A stretch of DNA of 64,000 nt from Porpolomopsis calyptriformis (taxonomy: Eukaryota; Basidiomycota; Agaricomycetes; Agaricales; Hygrophoraceae): NCBI GenBank assembly GCA_951640195.1, contig OX621176.1, positions 992,001 to 1,056,000 on the forward strand, read 5' to 3'. The position numbers and the translations under genes are program-made. Shown in pieces: positions 1-12,405 of the stretch; within the stretch, counting starts at the first letter, position 1, and each line of letters starts with the position of its first letter. The notes under the pieces were generated by a model. The model did no database searches. It had not been told where the DNA came from and saw nothing but the letters and a program-made list of their open reading frames with translations.

Positions 1-369
1 CTTACCCTCCATCGCAGACACTACCGACATCAGGGGGACAAGCGCTCGAGTTGGCGGCACAGACGCTCGGGCTGTAACTACTATCGAGCTGGGAGATGAG
101 ACTGTTACAGACTGGGGATCCAGAAGGCGCAGACGAGCAACCGGTAGTATCGCAGGACGTATCGCAGCAGTAGCGGGAGAGGATCTCAGAACTGAGAACG
201 GTGCATTGAGATGAAGGCCATCTATGACGGACTATTTCTGTTTCAAGCCAAGTAAGTTGTCTGGAATTCACGGGTGTTGTTGGAGTGTACCAGGGTAGTT
301 CAGGCCAAAAAACAGGCCAAAAAACAAACCGAGTGAAACGACGAGGACGGAGAGCAGGCACAAGCGCAT
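1..369 (-). CDS. Two-TM Cys-rich family, copy 1 (partial, cut by window edge)
   Basis: This is the 5' part of a member of the tandem family described at 8461-9504. The start ATG is at 369-367. Exon 1 (369-291) encodes a short hydrophobic segment ending in the family signature FFGLFFGLNYP, followed by a GT donor. Exon 2 (237-6) encodes the first Cys-rich ectodomain with the family landmarks YCCDTSCDT, GCSSAPSGSP and ACPPDVGSVCDGG, and it ends at a GT donor at position 5. Exons 3 and 4 lie outside the window. There is no stop or frameshift in the visible part, so it may be functional. It is on the opposite strand to copies 3-8 and separated from them by the DNA2 block. The function is not recognised. 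Confidence 0.75.
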
Positions 370-560
370 CTCTGGCCCATCCACCTAGGAATGAGAAGGC
401 TTTTGTAGCACACTGCAGGCACAGCCCATGACATAGAAGACCACCAGATATCCGCAGTCTGTAACTCCATAAGGTATTGAATTTTGGTTTGCATAGGAAT
501 GCTGTACACGACGTATTCATCTCATTTCGTTCGAATTCTTGTTGAAGGACTTCCACTGCT

Positions 561-1408
561 TTAAAGACTCTGTATCCTCCTGACCAGTGCCATCAACCAG
601 CCGAAAGCGATCAAGCTGAGGATGAGTGTTAGAGTATGAGGCAGCATGCCGAAGACGGCAGTGACAAACCATTTCCAATGTTGTCAAGGGTGTCCTAATA
701 CTATGCTGAATCAATGCAGAGGCTGAAAGGAAAGGAGACGAATACTTGGGATAAGTTGTGCGGGTTATAATGGCAGGGAGAGGTGCTGTTGAAAAAGGCT
801 GAGGCGCTATTGTTCTGCCCAAAGTATTGAGTGTAATTGGCATATTCTACGGTGCCACCTCGTGTCTTGTAGCGAAGTCCGAGATCGACATCATAGCATA
901 TCGGGCAGGAAATAAAGGTCATAAGTGCCGCAATCCCTTTTGTGAAGCTGAATCAGACGAAGATGTTCAGGTTCTGGATGGATTAGACGACAGCCATCGC
1001 AAGTCAGCGGATAATGATGCGTGGGACCCATCAGAGACTCACCCTCCATCACAGACACCGCCGATATTTGGAGGACAAGCGCTCGAGTTAACGGCACAGA
1101 CCCTCGAACTGTACCCATTCTCAAGTTGAGATATCAAGGTATTGCAATCCGGAGATCCGGGAGGCGCAGATGAGCAAAAAAAGTCATCGCAGGATCTCTC
1201 GCAGCAATAATGGAAGAGAATCTGAGAACTGAGAACGGTGCAGTGAGATAAGGGCCATCCATGGCGGACTATCTCTATTTTAAGAGAAAGAAGTTAAAGG
1301 AAATCCTCGTGTTTTTCATCGAGATATTACCGGGGTGGTTCAGACCGAAGAAAAGCCCCAAAAATAGGATAAGTGAAATGACGAAGGCAAGAGACAGCTG
1401 GCACGGGT
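561..1408 (-). pseudogene. Two-TM Cys-rich family, copy 2 (degenerate)
   Basis: All four exons of the family can be found on the minus strand. They are the hydrophobic exon 1 (about 1408-1331, no in-frame ATG at the usual position), the Cys-rich exon 2 (1274-1043, open), an exon 3 containing ISCPICYDVDLGLRY (about 925-750), and a membrane-helix exon beginning near 700. Comparison with the intact copies shows about 8 nt missing just before the SCPICYDVD motif, which shifts the frame. The last exon reads a helix of the right type, but a stop at 563-561 follows the first basic residues, so the cytosolic tail with PPxY is lost. These defects together indicate a pseudogene. An alternative intron choice could rescue the frame but not the missing tail. 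Confidence 0.7.
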
Positions 1409-1618
1409 GTGCACAGCTCCCATGGCCAGTACCTGGATCCAGCACTGGAATAACTGGCCTGGTGACTAGGGCGAATCACATAGGCACCAAGGACTGGGGG
1501 AAAACCTGCTCGAAGGGCTGATCAGCCTGGGGTTTCCTTTTCAGGAAGCTGTAATTGGTGTCTATCTGTTTGTTTTTCCTCACAAGCCGTTTCCGAATAT
1601 TTAATAATAAGATATTTA

Positions 1619-4600
1619 CTATACTTCATTCTGTAATAGATCTCTCAATATCGGCCGCCCCTTCAACAGTCCTCCTTCGACTACTGCCCGCTTGACCTTC
1701 TTTGCTGACCCACCCGTACAGGTCCTCGAATTTTCCTTGCCAGGCAAACTCAATCTTTCTGCGTCTTGGGTGCCACGCTTCCTTGGAATCGATTCCGAGC
1801 AAGCGCCGAACGGCAAAGCGTACATCTTGTCTGCGTCTGGCGGCAGCGGATATATCCAGCCCTGGGCTTCCATCAAACCGAAGAACTCTGCCAGGATTGG
1901 AGCCGCCTGAAGAGTCTTCCGAGATCCAAAGATGATCAGTTTTGAACGAGCGCGGGTAAAAGACACGTTGATTCTCCGCCAGTCCTTTACAAGGTCGCCA
2001 ATCTGCGTGTCCACACTATCAGCACTACTCTCTTCATTTCGAGGTGATATATCTGTACTTACCTGGCCAGCAGTGTTGGAGCGCACCATCGAGATAATAA
2101 TGCAGTCCTTATCGCGTCCTTGACTTCGATCGGCAGTGAGGATCTCTATCTTTTTTCGCTCCCGCAATAGATGAGTGAGGAGTTTGACTTGTTGTCGATA
2201 TAATGATATAATCCCAACTTGTTCCTCGCGCACGCCGCAATGCAGCAATGTCTCCGCGACTTGATACACCAGGGTTGCCTCAACCTCATTTTGTACCAGG
2301 TCTCCCACCCGCGAGTCTTGCGCGGGGACCGAGTCAGTGTCAACGAAAACCGCTTTACAGCTTGGGAAAGAAAGTCACCCATCAATTCGACTTGACCTAC
2401 TTGAAATAAATTGCTGACCTTTCGGAAAATAAATAGTCCATCCAACGTGAGGCCGAGGATTTGCGCATACGAAGATCACGCAGAAACTTGGTATTGGGTA
2501 TAGCCAAGTTTCTTTTCGCAACTTTTTCCGAGCCACATTGCAGGCGATCACTATAGATAAGTTTGTTCGACAACAGCATGATATCTTCGTTCATCCGGTA
2601 TTGGTATGTGAGGTCAACGACCGCGTGAGGATGCGCATCTGAGAGACGACGGAATAGGGATACATCGAGGCCACCTTTACGAGCTTTCCTGCTTCGTACC
2701 TAGGGTGAATCATCCAGCATGAGTCTGATGGTTAAGCAACAGTGAGAACAGCACACACTAGTGGAGGAAGTTGAAAGTGGTCGCCAACCAGCACGAATTT
2801 ATCCGCGAAACGAAGAGGACCGATACAAACTGGCAAAGTAATCTGAGAGGCCTCGTCAACGATGCAATAGTCAAACTTTCGACGAGTGAAAAGCGCGCTG
2901 TTAGTAGGGGTGAATCAGTAACAGCTTAAGTCAGCATGGCAAGGATTTTTTACTGGTCAATTGAGAGACAAGTAGTGGCAACTACTGGAGGCGACATAAT
3001 CTGGTGCTCCAACTGTTGCATGGTAGTGGCTTTTCTTTTTGCCGGCAGCGTAAACTTGTGGACTTCGGGGTGTATCTGACCTCACGGAAGGTACGATGAA
3101 ACGAGCCATTGCCGCGAAGAAATAAGGACTAACCTTGTCAAGGTTTCCGAGTCTCAGTATTCCAAAATCAACGTCATCTCTAAACTTGAGCAAGATCGTG
3201 TCCACCGCAGAATGAGTGTACGAGGTCAAAAGGACAGTCTTGTTCGCTTCTACAAGCGTCCGGATTATTGATGCAATCACCGTGGTCTTCCCCGTTCCTG
3301 GCATGCCAAGGATTAAAGCGTAGTCTTGTGCAGCAAGGACTTTCGATATGGCCCGTCGTTGGTATGCATTCAGGCTTTCACTATGTCGATCGCGACCTAG
3401 GGCACTAGACTCATCCTCACCGAATCGAGGTGGTTTCAGGTCAACGATGATCTCCAGTCGTCTCAGATCGCAGTCCGCATAGAATAGCCGGGCTAGGTTA
3501 TCTCGAATGCGACCCATACCACCAAATAGTTCGTCCTTGTCGATGCGAAATACAACAGGCTGAGTCCTGGCCAGTTCTTGAGTGGCACAGTGGCGACCGC
3601 TCGCAGCAGCCAAACGTGCCCTGATTGCCTCTAAATTGAGAACATGATCAAGACCTACGACTATCTCCTCTGTGGTAAGTTGCACAATAAACCCTCGCGC
3701 CAATGCCAATAGATGAGGTTCGACTGAAATTGTGATCGCGTCTCCGCAAGACATATGGCCACTGAGCAGCGAGGAATAGTCCTTGGCATCGCTTATCCGA
3801 ATAAATTTGTATGTGGACTGATGGATCTTGGTGTCGCATGGTCCAAGAAATTGTGAAGGTTTCAATGACGTATCCAACATCATCGAGCTAAGACAGCGGC
3901 CATTGGCCTCGCGTTCCTTTGCGCCCATAGTCCACAATTCCTTTTTGAAACGAAGCAAGTCTTGTTCTTCGAAAGTGATGAGGGCTTCCCATTGTTTGAA
4001 AAAGGATGAGTGGACTGCAGTAAGGTGGGAGGTCTTGAGCTCATAAGTCTCTGCCATTGGCGACCAATCGTCAGAAGAGTTTTCGACTGTCTTGGAAGAA
4101 GGTTGAGAGAATCAGATCTCAAGCACTCTGAAAGATTGTCGAAAAAAGCACCTTGCGATAAAGCATGCAAGTATCCAAGACATTGCACGACTTGCATACC
4201 CATTCGTCGTCAATGGTTGGAGGCAAAAAAGGCTCTTCATCGATCAGAACCTCTATATCAGTTTCCCGGTCTCGCTGTCGTTCTGACCTCCTATTTCTGC
4301 GCATCATATACCCCGCCATCTCATTCCGGGCCCCAATCAACCCCCTGAGTTCATTGTGGCTTGTAGGAACCCTAACAACCTCGTCGGTTTGGGTATAGTA
4401 GAGAAGCCCCGACGACACCTGTACGCTGTACCTCTCGGCAGTAAGTAAGGTGTACAACATGGTCTGTGCACGATGTTCCATGCCAGCGACCTTACGACCA
4501 GTCTTGATCTCGAACGGCTTCGGTCCGCTAGTAATGACAGGTTTGAGGGAAAGGAAGGTAGGGCTGGGATCAGAGATGACAGCCTCAACAGTAGCGTCTA

Positions 4601-5842
4601 TTTTTCCTTTAATTCCGTAGGTGGGGGACCAGATATCTTCCTCAAAATCATGAAGTTTGGTTATCGCAAGGGATGAGGATTGGTTACGTTCTGATCTGGT
4701 ATCCGTGAGAATCGCTTCTGGCTGATGGAGGGAAAACGTATGAGAAGAGTAACTGGCTTATATTGGGAATTAACCTTGGGTATGTTGGCGACGTATTTCT
4801 CTGCAAACGTGCGAAGTCCTCTTGCCCTAAACCTCACCTCCCGTTTCGCTTCCTCAACTCCTACTTCAATCTTCACCAGGTCGGCAAGACCGTTGATGAC
4901 TGCCTCGTCGATCCGTTCGTGAATCCATGACTCCTCCCATCGTCCGGAGGTCAGACAGGTCTGCATGACCTCATGCAGCATGTTTCCCCATACTAGAGAA
5001 GGCGTTACATCCGATGAAGAGCGCACGAGGCTGGCTAGAAGCTGCTTTCGTCGGCATTTAAGAGTATTGGAAAGTGCGGTTGCTGTCAGGAGGAGGTCGG
5101 GGTGGTGAATTAAAAAGTTGGCTTTTGAGGTGATGCTTATAGTAGACGCGATGGAAGGAGAAGGTTGGGAGACGGGGACGAAATCGCCCAGAACGTTTAT
5201 GATGTCACCTTACAGAACGGTCAGCTTGGCCGAGTGGTGACGAAAAGCGAAACTCACCGGTGCGAATGTCTGTGGATGTCCAGTCGTCACGCAAAGTGAT
5301 AAGCCGATGTTGGTTGGTTGGAGGGACTCGGGCTATTAAATTCTATCTCATGAAATGTCGTCAGGATGAGATACAGTATGAACAATTGGTTTGAGAACAT
5401 GCTTTTTCAAATCGGTCGACGGCTTGAGCTTCAGAAACATTTTCAATAATACAGCGTGTGCAGGTTGGGCGGACATAAGGAGGTTCCGGTACAACAACAG
5501 TAGAATCCTATAGGCATTAAAGATGACAACGAGCCGCTTTGCGGTAAGATAAGAATTCACCTCGACAGGCTGAACGACGCGAATTTTTTTCGGTGACAGA
5601 AAATCCGCCTCCATGTCACCCCAATCAACATCTTCGATACCGTCCATGAGGCCGACCAGATCAACATCATCTGCAGAGAAAACTTGTGTGGACACGTTTG
5701 GAGGTGTTTCCTCGTTGAATGGCTCTGACTTGAAAGGAGAAACGCTACTTGAGGGAGGAGTTGATGAATGCAAGAAAGATTCATCGATGCTCGAGAACAA
5801 ATCGTTCATAAACGCGGTTTCTTCCTCTGCTGAAGGTTTCAT
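1619..5842 (-). CDS. DNA2: DNA replication helicase/nuclease Dna2
   Basis: Dna2 is a nuclear enzyme that trims long Okazaki flaps and resects double-strand breaks. The start at 5842-5840 opens an acidic N-terminal region. After several introns comes the RecB-like nuclease: LKCRRK near 5055 (first Fe-S cysteine), the catalytic PFEIKTGR near 4510, and [10 protein letters not shown] near 4185 (remaining Fe-S cysteines). The superfamily 1 helicase follows: Walker [10 protein letters not shown] near 3300, Walker B VDEAS near 2855, GDHFQLPP near 2775, motif [12 protein letters not shown] near 2120 and motif [10 protein letters not shown] near 1950. The last exon ends at the stop at 1619. All hallmark motifs are in the expected order, so the identification is strong. 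Exon borders between 2300 and 2960 and around 5100-5350 are not all resolved. It lies 66 bp upstream of the 3' end of the E2 gene on the same strand. Confidence 0.92.
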
Positions 5843-5908
5843 GGTCGTTTGATTACGTAATTAATTACGCGTTTATTTTATTTGTCGCGATCACGTGATG
5901 TTACATTA

Positions 5909-6994
<1,086 letters not shown>

Positions 6995-8460
6995 GGTGGT
7001 TGCGCGTCAAAAGGTTGGCTGACAAGAGAGCGTGACTCTTGCCTTTCACTGCCTCTGACGAATCAAACCAGCACCACGACCATGGCGCCGCCTGTCCACT
7101 GTGCATACCCCATGGTGGCAATACCCACAAGCGTTTTCGAAAGTGGTTCAGGGGCGAAGTGCAATGCCACTTGGACTCAAGCCACGTAGGCGGCCGCTCA
7201 ATGATGCCCTTCTGGGTTTCTTCCCCGAGTTGGGTCTCTTGCAGCCAAGGTTTCAAGGGGCAGAGTGTGATTTACCACTTGTTGTTCCATCTACGAATCC
7301 CTCGGATCGGAAACTTGTCATTGCAATACACGAAGGAACATCTACCAGTACTCTGGATTTCGGCAAGCAAGGGTTGACTAAATTTCTTGACCTTGTTGGC
7401 GACCGTGATCACTACCGATGAACTCATGACACGAAACTCATGGCTGCCAGACTCGGATTGGCTCTTTGTATGGCATTGACAGCAATGATGAAAGTGGAGA
7501 GGGAGAAAGCCATCATACGATACACCCATAACTGAAGTTTCTACTCTAGGCATTTTCAGGTCACCGATTATCAGATAGGTACTAGAGCTCCTTTTCTTCG
7601 CTGACTTCCAGATAACATCGATGATTGGATAGGATGTTCCATGTTCCACTCAAACACTTATGAAGCTTGCTAACTGCCGAACTGCTTATCTGGAACATGG
7701 AATGCCCCTATCTGATCATTGATATCACCTTCAGTTCTGCACTGGGCTTTCGGCAGTCATCGATCATCAGACACTGGTCAGCGATTCACATGTTTTTCTT
7801 CATTGACTTCTCACAGTGCGGCAGATATCGATGATTGGATAGGGCGAGTCCCCAAGACCCAATCCCCCAGGCAGCCTCCTTCCCTATCCCAACAAAAAGG
7901 CCTGACATACTTTGACGCGACTTGTCAAATTTCCTTTCCAACGAACCAGACGTATAACGATGTTGCTGGAAACCAGACAAACGACACTCGGTCACCAAAA
8001 CAGTTCAAAATGTGAAAAGTGCAACCCTATTCATCTTTCCACTCATGCACCTCTTTCCAGGCCAAGGCAGTAACTCTATGAGGCTTGCGGCTGGAATCAG
8101 AGTTGGGGTTGCAGGCGGAGGTGCCAGTGTTGGTGTTGGAACTGGAAGCGCTGACTGGGAGGTCCGCATCTCGATGTGAAAAGTAAAGCTTTCAGGTCGA
8201 CAATATTCTCATCTGACTTTTTCCTTCGTGTTGCTTGTTGAGAAGGCTCTGCATTATCAGTGCTTCGACTCTTTTATCATACACTAGAGACCTAACCGAA
8301 GGTAATCGTACGTGATTAAAACGTGATATCACACAATCGCTAAGTCACCCAACATAGCTTCCGAATATTCCAACATTAGGTATGATCAAAAGATGACACG
8401 ACCTTTTGGGGAGACGTTCCCCCAGCGCTTAATTCCAGCGGCAGCTTGACTTCCCCTGCG
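6995..8460. other. Intergenic stretch with a diverged direct duplication; no supported gene
   Basis: No recognisable gene is seen. An open frame at 7101-7421 (about 106 codons, no ATG at its start) reads a low-bias peptide but has no homology I recognise. Two diverged direct copies of a segment are visible at about 7560-7640 and 7740-7850. Both contain a CTTTTCTTC/TTTTTCTTC stretch followed by GACTTC and then ATCGATGATTGGATAGG. The segment 8080-8160 is a GTTGG-rich low-complexity patch. The right end holds the upstream region of family copy 3. Confidence 0.4.
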
Positions 8461-9504
8461 ATGATCCCATGCGCATTGATCGTTTCGCTGGCTTTGTTTT
8501 TTGGCCTTTTCTTTGGTCTGAACTACCCTGGTATATTTCAATGACTCTCACGACATTGGTTTCATTGGCTTATCTCTCTCGAAACAGAAATTGTCCGTCA
8601 CGGATGGCCCTTATCTCACTGCACCGTTCTCAGTTCTGAGATCGTCTCCCGCTATTGCTGCGATACTTCTTGCGATACCACCGGTTGCTCGTCTGCGCCT
8701 TCTGGATCTCCAGCTTGCGGCCCTCTGATCTCCCAACTTGATAGCAGTTACAGCCCGACCGCCTGTGCTGTCAACTCAAGCGCTTGTCCTCCCGATATTG
8801 GTAGTGTCTGTGATGGGGGGTAGGTAGATCACTCACACGAGCTTTACATGATTAAATACCCATTAACAGGTCATACTGCTGCGGCTGTTGCGGTGGCTGT
8901 GGTGCAGATGCAGAATCTCCGGACGAAGGAAGTCTACCCAGTGGGGGCCCCGGATTTAACAAGAGGAGTAGTGACTCCACCGCTGACCTTTCCTGCACTA
9001 TTTCTTGCCCGATATGCTACGATGTCGATCTTGGACTTCGCTACAAGACACTTGGCGGTAACACAGAATATGCCAATTATACGCAAGACTTTGGGCAGAA
9101 CAACAGTGCATCGGCCTTTTTCACTCAGCATTTGGTCAACAGCACTTCCCCGTGCCATTATGATCCACACGACCCGTCCCAGGTTTGTCTCCTGCCATCT
9201 GAGATTCTGAATTCCTTCCAATGTTTCGCAATCTTATTAGGTTCTATTTGATACACCATTTACAAGATGGAAGTGGGCTATCACTGCTGTTTTTGGCATC
9301 CTGCCTTTGACACTTGTCCTTGCTGTGATTGTTGTCCATTATTTAGTCCTACCAACGATGCGACGGGTCAAGCCAGGTTGTCTAGAGCTGTTAGGGTTTT
9401 TGAAGGATTGGAACAAGAAACGAATGGGAAGGAAGTCCCTTGAGCGCGTCGAAAAGGTTCCCAGCGGTGACGCCCCGCCTCCTCCTTACACGCAAACGAC
9501 GTAA
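8461..9504 (+). CDS. Two-TM Cys-rich family, copy 3 (reference copy, PPPPY tail)
   Basis: Four exons splice in phase: 8461-8530, 8588-8819, 8870-9182 and 9241-9504. The product starts MIPCALIVSLALFF, a signal-anchor or signal peptide ending FFGLNYP. It continues with a first ectodomain (YCCDTSCDTTGC, SPACGPLIS, ACPPDIGSVCDGG). Exon 3 opens with the Cys cluster SYCCGCCGGCG, a short Gly/Pro-rich linker and the dibasic NKRSS. Next comes the conserved block CTISCPICYDVDLGLRY and NYTQDFGQNNSASAFF with N-glycosylation sequons. Exon 4 encodes WKWAITAVFGILPLTLVL, a membrane helix, then a basic tail ending PPPPYTQTT. The PPxY motif is the type bound by WW domains of Nedd4/Rsp5 ligases. I do not recognise the family; a plasma-membrane or endomembrane location is inferred from topology only. 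Confidence 0.85.
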
Positions 9505-9632
9505 TGTAATTCATATGTGTATTCTTATCTCAATTCAACATTTGGGTGCAAAGAGATAACGTTCCAGACTTGGAAGGTTGCAGAGTGGCTGTGCATGCTT
9601 ATCGATCACTCATCCATGAGCCTCCACAAGCC

Positions 9633-10717
9633 ATGGAGCCGTGCGCATTTATCGTTCCACTGGCCTTGTTTTTTGGCCTTTTCTTTGGTCTGAACTATCC
9701 TGGTATATTTCACTGACTTCTGCAAAACGGATTTCAATAACTTATTCTCGAAACAGAAATTGTCCGTCATGGATGGCCCTTCTCTCACTGCACCGTCCTC
9801 AGTTCTGAGATCGTCTCCCGCTATTGCTGCGATACTTCTTGCGATACCACCGGTTGCTCGTCTGCGCCTTCTGGATCTCCAGATTGCGGCACTCTAATCT
9901 CTCAACTTGATAGCAATTACAGCCCAAGCGCCTGTGCTATCAACTCAAGTGCTTGTCCACCTGATATCGGTAGTGTCTGTGATGGAGGGTGGGTGGATCA
10001 GTCACACGAGCTTTACACGATTAAATACCCATTGACAGGTCAGACTGCTGTGGCTGTTGCGGTGACTGTGGTGGTGGAGATGGCCCGGGCGGGGGAGGTG
10101 GAGGTCCAGGAGGTGGAGGTGGAAGTCCGGGAGGTGGAGGTGGTCGACTTATCAAGAGGAGTGTCACCACTTCCGACCTTTACTGCACTGTTTCTTGCCC
10201 GATATGCTACGATGTCGATCTTGGACTTCGCTACCAGACACTCGGAGGCACCACAGAATATGCCAATTATACGCAAGACTTTGGGCAGAACAACAGCGCC
10301 TCAGCCTTTTTCACTCAACACTTGGTCAATAGCACTTCTCCGTGCCATTATAACCCCCACGATTTCTCCCAGGTCATTCCTCCCTTTCCTCTGAGTTTCT
10401 GAATTGATGCCCATGTATCACTTTTCTGTCAGGTTCTCTTTGATACATCTTTCACGATATGGAAATGGGTCATCACTGCCATCTTTGGCATGCTGCCTTT
10501 GACCGTCGTCCTCGGTGTGGTCGTTATCCAACATTTAGTTGTGCCAACGATGCGACGAGTCAAGGCAGACTACATATACCTTGTGGAATCTTTGAGGGAT
10601 TGGAAGTTCCGCATCAAGCAACGAATGGGAAGGAAGCCGACCAAGCATGTCCTTGAGCATACGGAAAAGGATCTTCCCAACGACGACACTCCGCCCCCTC
10701 CCTACACAAGAACGTAA
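9633..10717 (+). CDS. Two-TM Cys-rich family, copy 4 (Gly-rich linker, PPPPY tail)
   Basis: The structure is the same as copy 3, with exons 9633-9702, 9757-9988, 10039-10372 and 10433-10717. The ATG at 9633 (MEPCAFIVPLALFF) is in frame; the ATG at 9616 is not. Exon 3 starts SDCCGCCGDCGGGDGP. It then carries a much longer linker of Gly-Gly-Gly-Gly-Pro/Ser type units, followed by RLIKRSVTTSDLYC, which keeps the Lys-Arg pair. The second domain and membrane helix (WKWVITAIFGMLPLTVVL) follow, and the tail ends PPPPYTRT. About 320 bp from exon 3 through the last intron into exon 4 are nearly identical to copy 7, intron included, which indicates recent gene conversion or duplication. No disabling mutation is seen. 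Confidence 0.85.
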
Positions 10718-10918
10718 CATGTAACAAAAGATATGTAATTCATATGTGTATTCTCATCTCCAATTCAATGGTTATACTGACTTTTCTAAGTGGATGCGAA
10801 AAGAGAACCGTTACCGACCTTAGAGTGTTCTAAGTTTGCTGAATCCGGGTTGCTTAGTGGCGGTGCATACAAATCATTGATCGATCACTCACTTCCATGT
10901 ACAGTACCTCCGTCTTCC

Positions 10919-11170
10919 ATGAACCTGTGTGCGTTTATCATTCCACTGGCTTTTTTTTGGCCTTTTCTTTGGTCTGAACTACCCTGGTACGTTTCGATCA
11001 CTTCCGTTATATCAATTTTAATGACTTATTTCAAAACAGAAATTGTCCGTCATGAATGGCCCTTATCTCACTGCACCATTCTCAGTTCTGAGATCGTCTC
11101 CCGCTACTACTGCGATACTTCTTGCGATATTTATGGTTGCTTGTGGTCCACACTTCTTGGTGGGCGGAGG
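10919..11170 (+). pseudogene. Two-TM Cys-rich family, copy 5 (5' fragment)
   Basis: Exon 1 begins MNLCAFIIPLA like copy 7, but the T-run that encodes the LFFG stretch is two bases shorter, which shifts the frame. Exon 2 begins normally after an intron (AAATTGTCCGTCATGAATGG) and reads the family sequence to about 11144. There it switches abruptly into the repeated upstream module (ACTTCTTGGTGGGCGG) that elsewhere precedes genes of the cluster. The rest of exon 2 and exons 3-4 are absent. The breakpoint marks an unequal recombination or deletion between family gene and spacer. Confidence 0.8.
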
Positions 11171-11580
11171 TGCTAGTCCGCTCTCGCCTTGCTGATTCCA
11201 ATAGAAGGATGCCTCGAGGATCACGGCCAGGCACAATTCGGTAGCTCTGAAATCAAAGACCAAATCGATGGGTCATTTTACAACTTCAATTCGAACCTGC
11301 TCATGATTTTGCCTTTCTCAAAACCACAACCACATCAACTCATATTCTCTCAGATGGCGCAATGAGAAAGTAACGTGCACCTCTCCTTCGGGTTAGCTCA
11401 GGGCATGTCTGACAGGTAACATTCCAAATGTCATAGATAAAGAGCATGCATGCTTGTTCCCCTGGGATTGGCACCTAGCTATCGTCGACTGTTGCATCAT
11501 CTTTGCCCACGGTGCTGCCCTACCCCAGCCTTGACATTATTTCATTGTAAGTCAAAGTACCATTTGCTTGTGTCCTTTAG
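11145..11580 (+). repeat. Cluster upstream module, copy a (before the type-I Cys-rich gene)
   Basis: First of four diverged copies of a module of about 400 bp found at 11145-11580, 12712-13140, 14842-15290 and 16880-17285. It begins GTGGTCC(G/A)CACTTCTTGGTGG and contains AAATCAAAGACCAAATCGATGG. Downstream it has GATAGATAAAGAGC...CTTGCTTGT and GCACCTAGC, and it ends TTGACATTATTTCATTGTAAG...CCATTTGCTTGTGTCCTTTAG. The end resembles an intron (GTAAG to TTTAG) in a 5' untranslated leader. The copies sit just upstream of coding units of two different families, so the module may carry the promoter and 5' leader. That role is inference from position. Confidence 0.6.
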
Positions 11581-11832
11581 CTATTGATGTATGCAAAATC
11601 GCACAAGGAGCCCTCGCCACTTGCAGCGTGTTGCTGTCTCCTGCTCTTCCGCTTTCCAGGTACTATCAACATACTCGGAGGACCCAATCACTTCCAAACC
11701 CTGCAACTCCCACCAGCCCTTGGGGACTGCCACCCATCTGTGCTCGTTTCACACACTTGTTGCACCTGTCACCGCTTTTACCAGTATTTCTTCTGTACTC
11801 TTGCGGTCTGTATTTCTCCTTACAACCTGGCA

Positions 11833-12405
11833 ATGGTTACTTTCAAGACGAAGCCTTCGATTATCATATCCTATGTTTTTTCAATATCGGTCTGTCTTCT
11901 GCATGTCAACAACGTGCTTTCCGTAAATACTTGTGTGGTGGATATGTGCAAAGAGGCAAGTGGCAATGTGGCTGTCGCGCTTTACGACACCCTCGGGGGT
12001 GATTGTAGTCCCTGGGCTCTGAACATCTTAACCGAGAGCTGCGGGAACAACTTTCAAGAAACGAAATGCCTTGTTGATTGTAGCAGCATATATTCATGGT
12101 CTGGGGCATACTGGGGTGCCGCAGGATGCCAAGGACAAGGGTGGCCTTGTGGACAATCACAAATTTGCGATTCCTCTGTGTTAACCGTGTGTCAAATGGC
12201 ACCTACATCTTCGCCCAGTAATCCTGCAACCGGAACGCTGAACCCAACTTTGACTTCAGGTCAAAGCTCGCAGGTGCCAGCCCCTCCTCCACCTAGCAAA
12301 ACACCTTTTCCTGAATCTCCTGGAGGAATAGCTCTATGGGTCATTGTTTCGCTACTAGGAGCAATGGCCTCTATCATAGCTATAATCAGCTTTTGCAGGG
12401 ATTAA
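11833..12405 (+). CDS. Cys-rich type-I membrane protein (second family of the cluster)
   Basis: The frame is open from 11584, but the segment before 11833 lacks coding character and overlaps the leader module. I therefore choose the ATG at 11833, which starts a typical signal peptide (MVTFKTKPSIIISYVF, hydrophobic to about residue 30). The mature part of about 120 residues has many cysteines (CVVDMCKEAS, GDCSPWALN, KCLVDCSS, GCQGQGWPCGQSQIC). A Ser/Thr/Pro stalk with PAPPPPSKTP follows, then a C-terminal hydrophobic helix (IALWVIVSLLGAMASIIAII) and four residues SFCRD-like at the end. The product is about 190 residues, single exon, predicted surface-exposed. The family is not recognised. A decayed relative lies at 17285-17700 behind the same upstream module. 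Embedding within the two-TM array suggests co-amplification. Confidence 0.6.
   Translation: MVTFKTKPSIIISYVFSISVCLLHVNNVLSVNTCVVDMCKEASGNVAVALYDTLGGDCSPWALNILTESCGNNFQETKCLVDCSSIYSWSGAYWGAAGCQGQGWPCGQSQICDSSVLTVCQMAPTSSPSNPATGTLNPTLTSGQSSQVPAPPPPSKTPFPESPGGIALWVIVSLLGAMASIIAIISFCRD

Noticed and set aside
7039..7421. A possible small gene divergent from the E2 gene
   Set aside because: The two overlapping frames lack a convincing start, splice sites or recognisable motifs.
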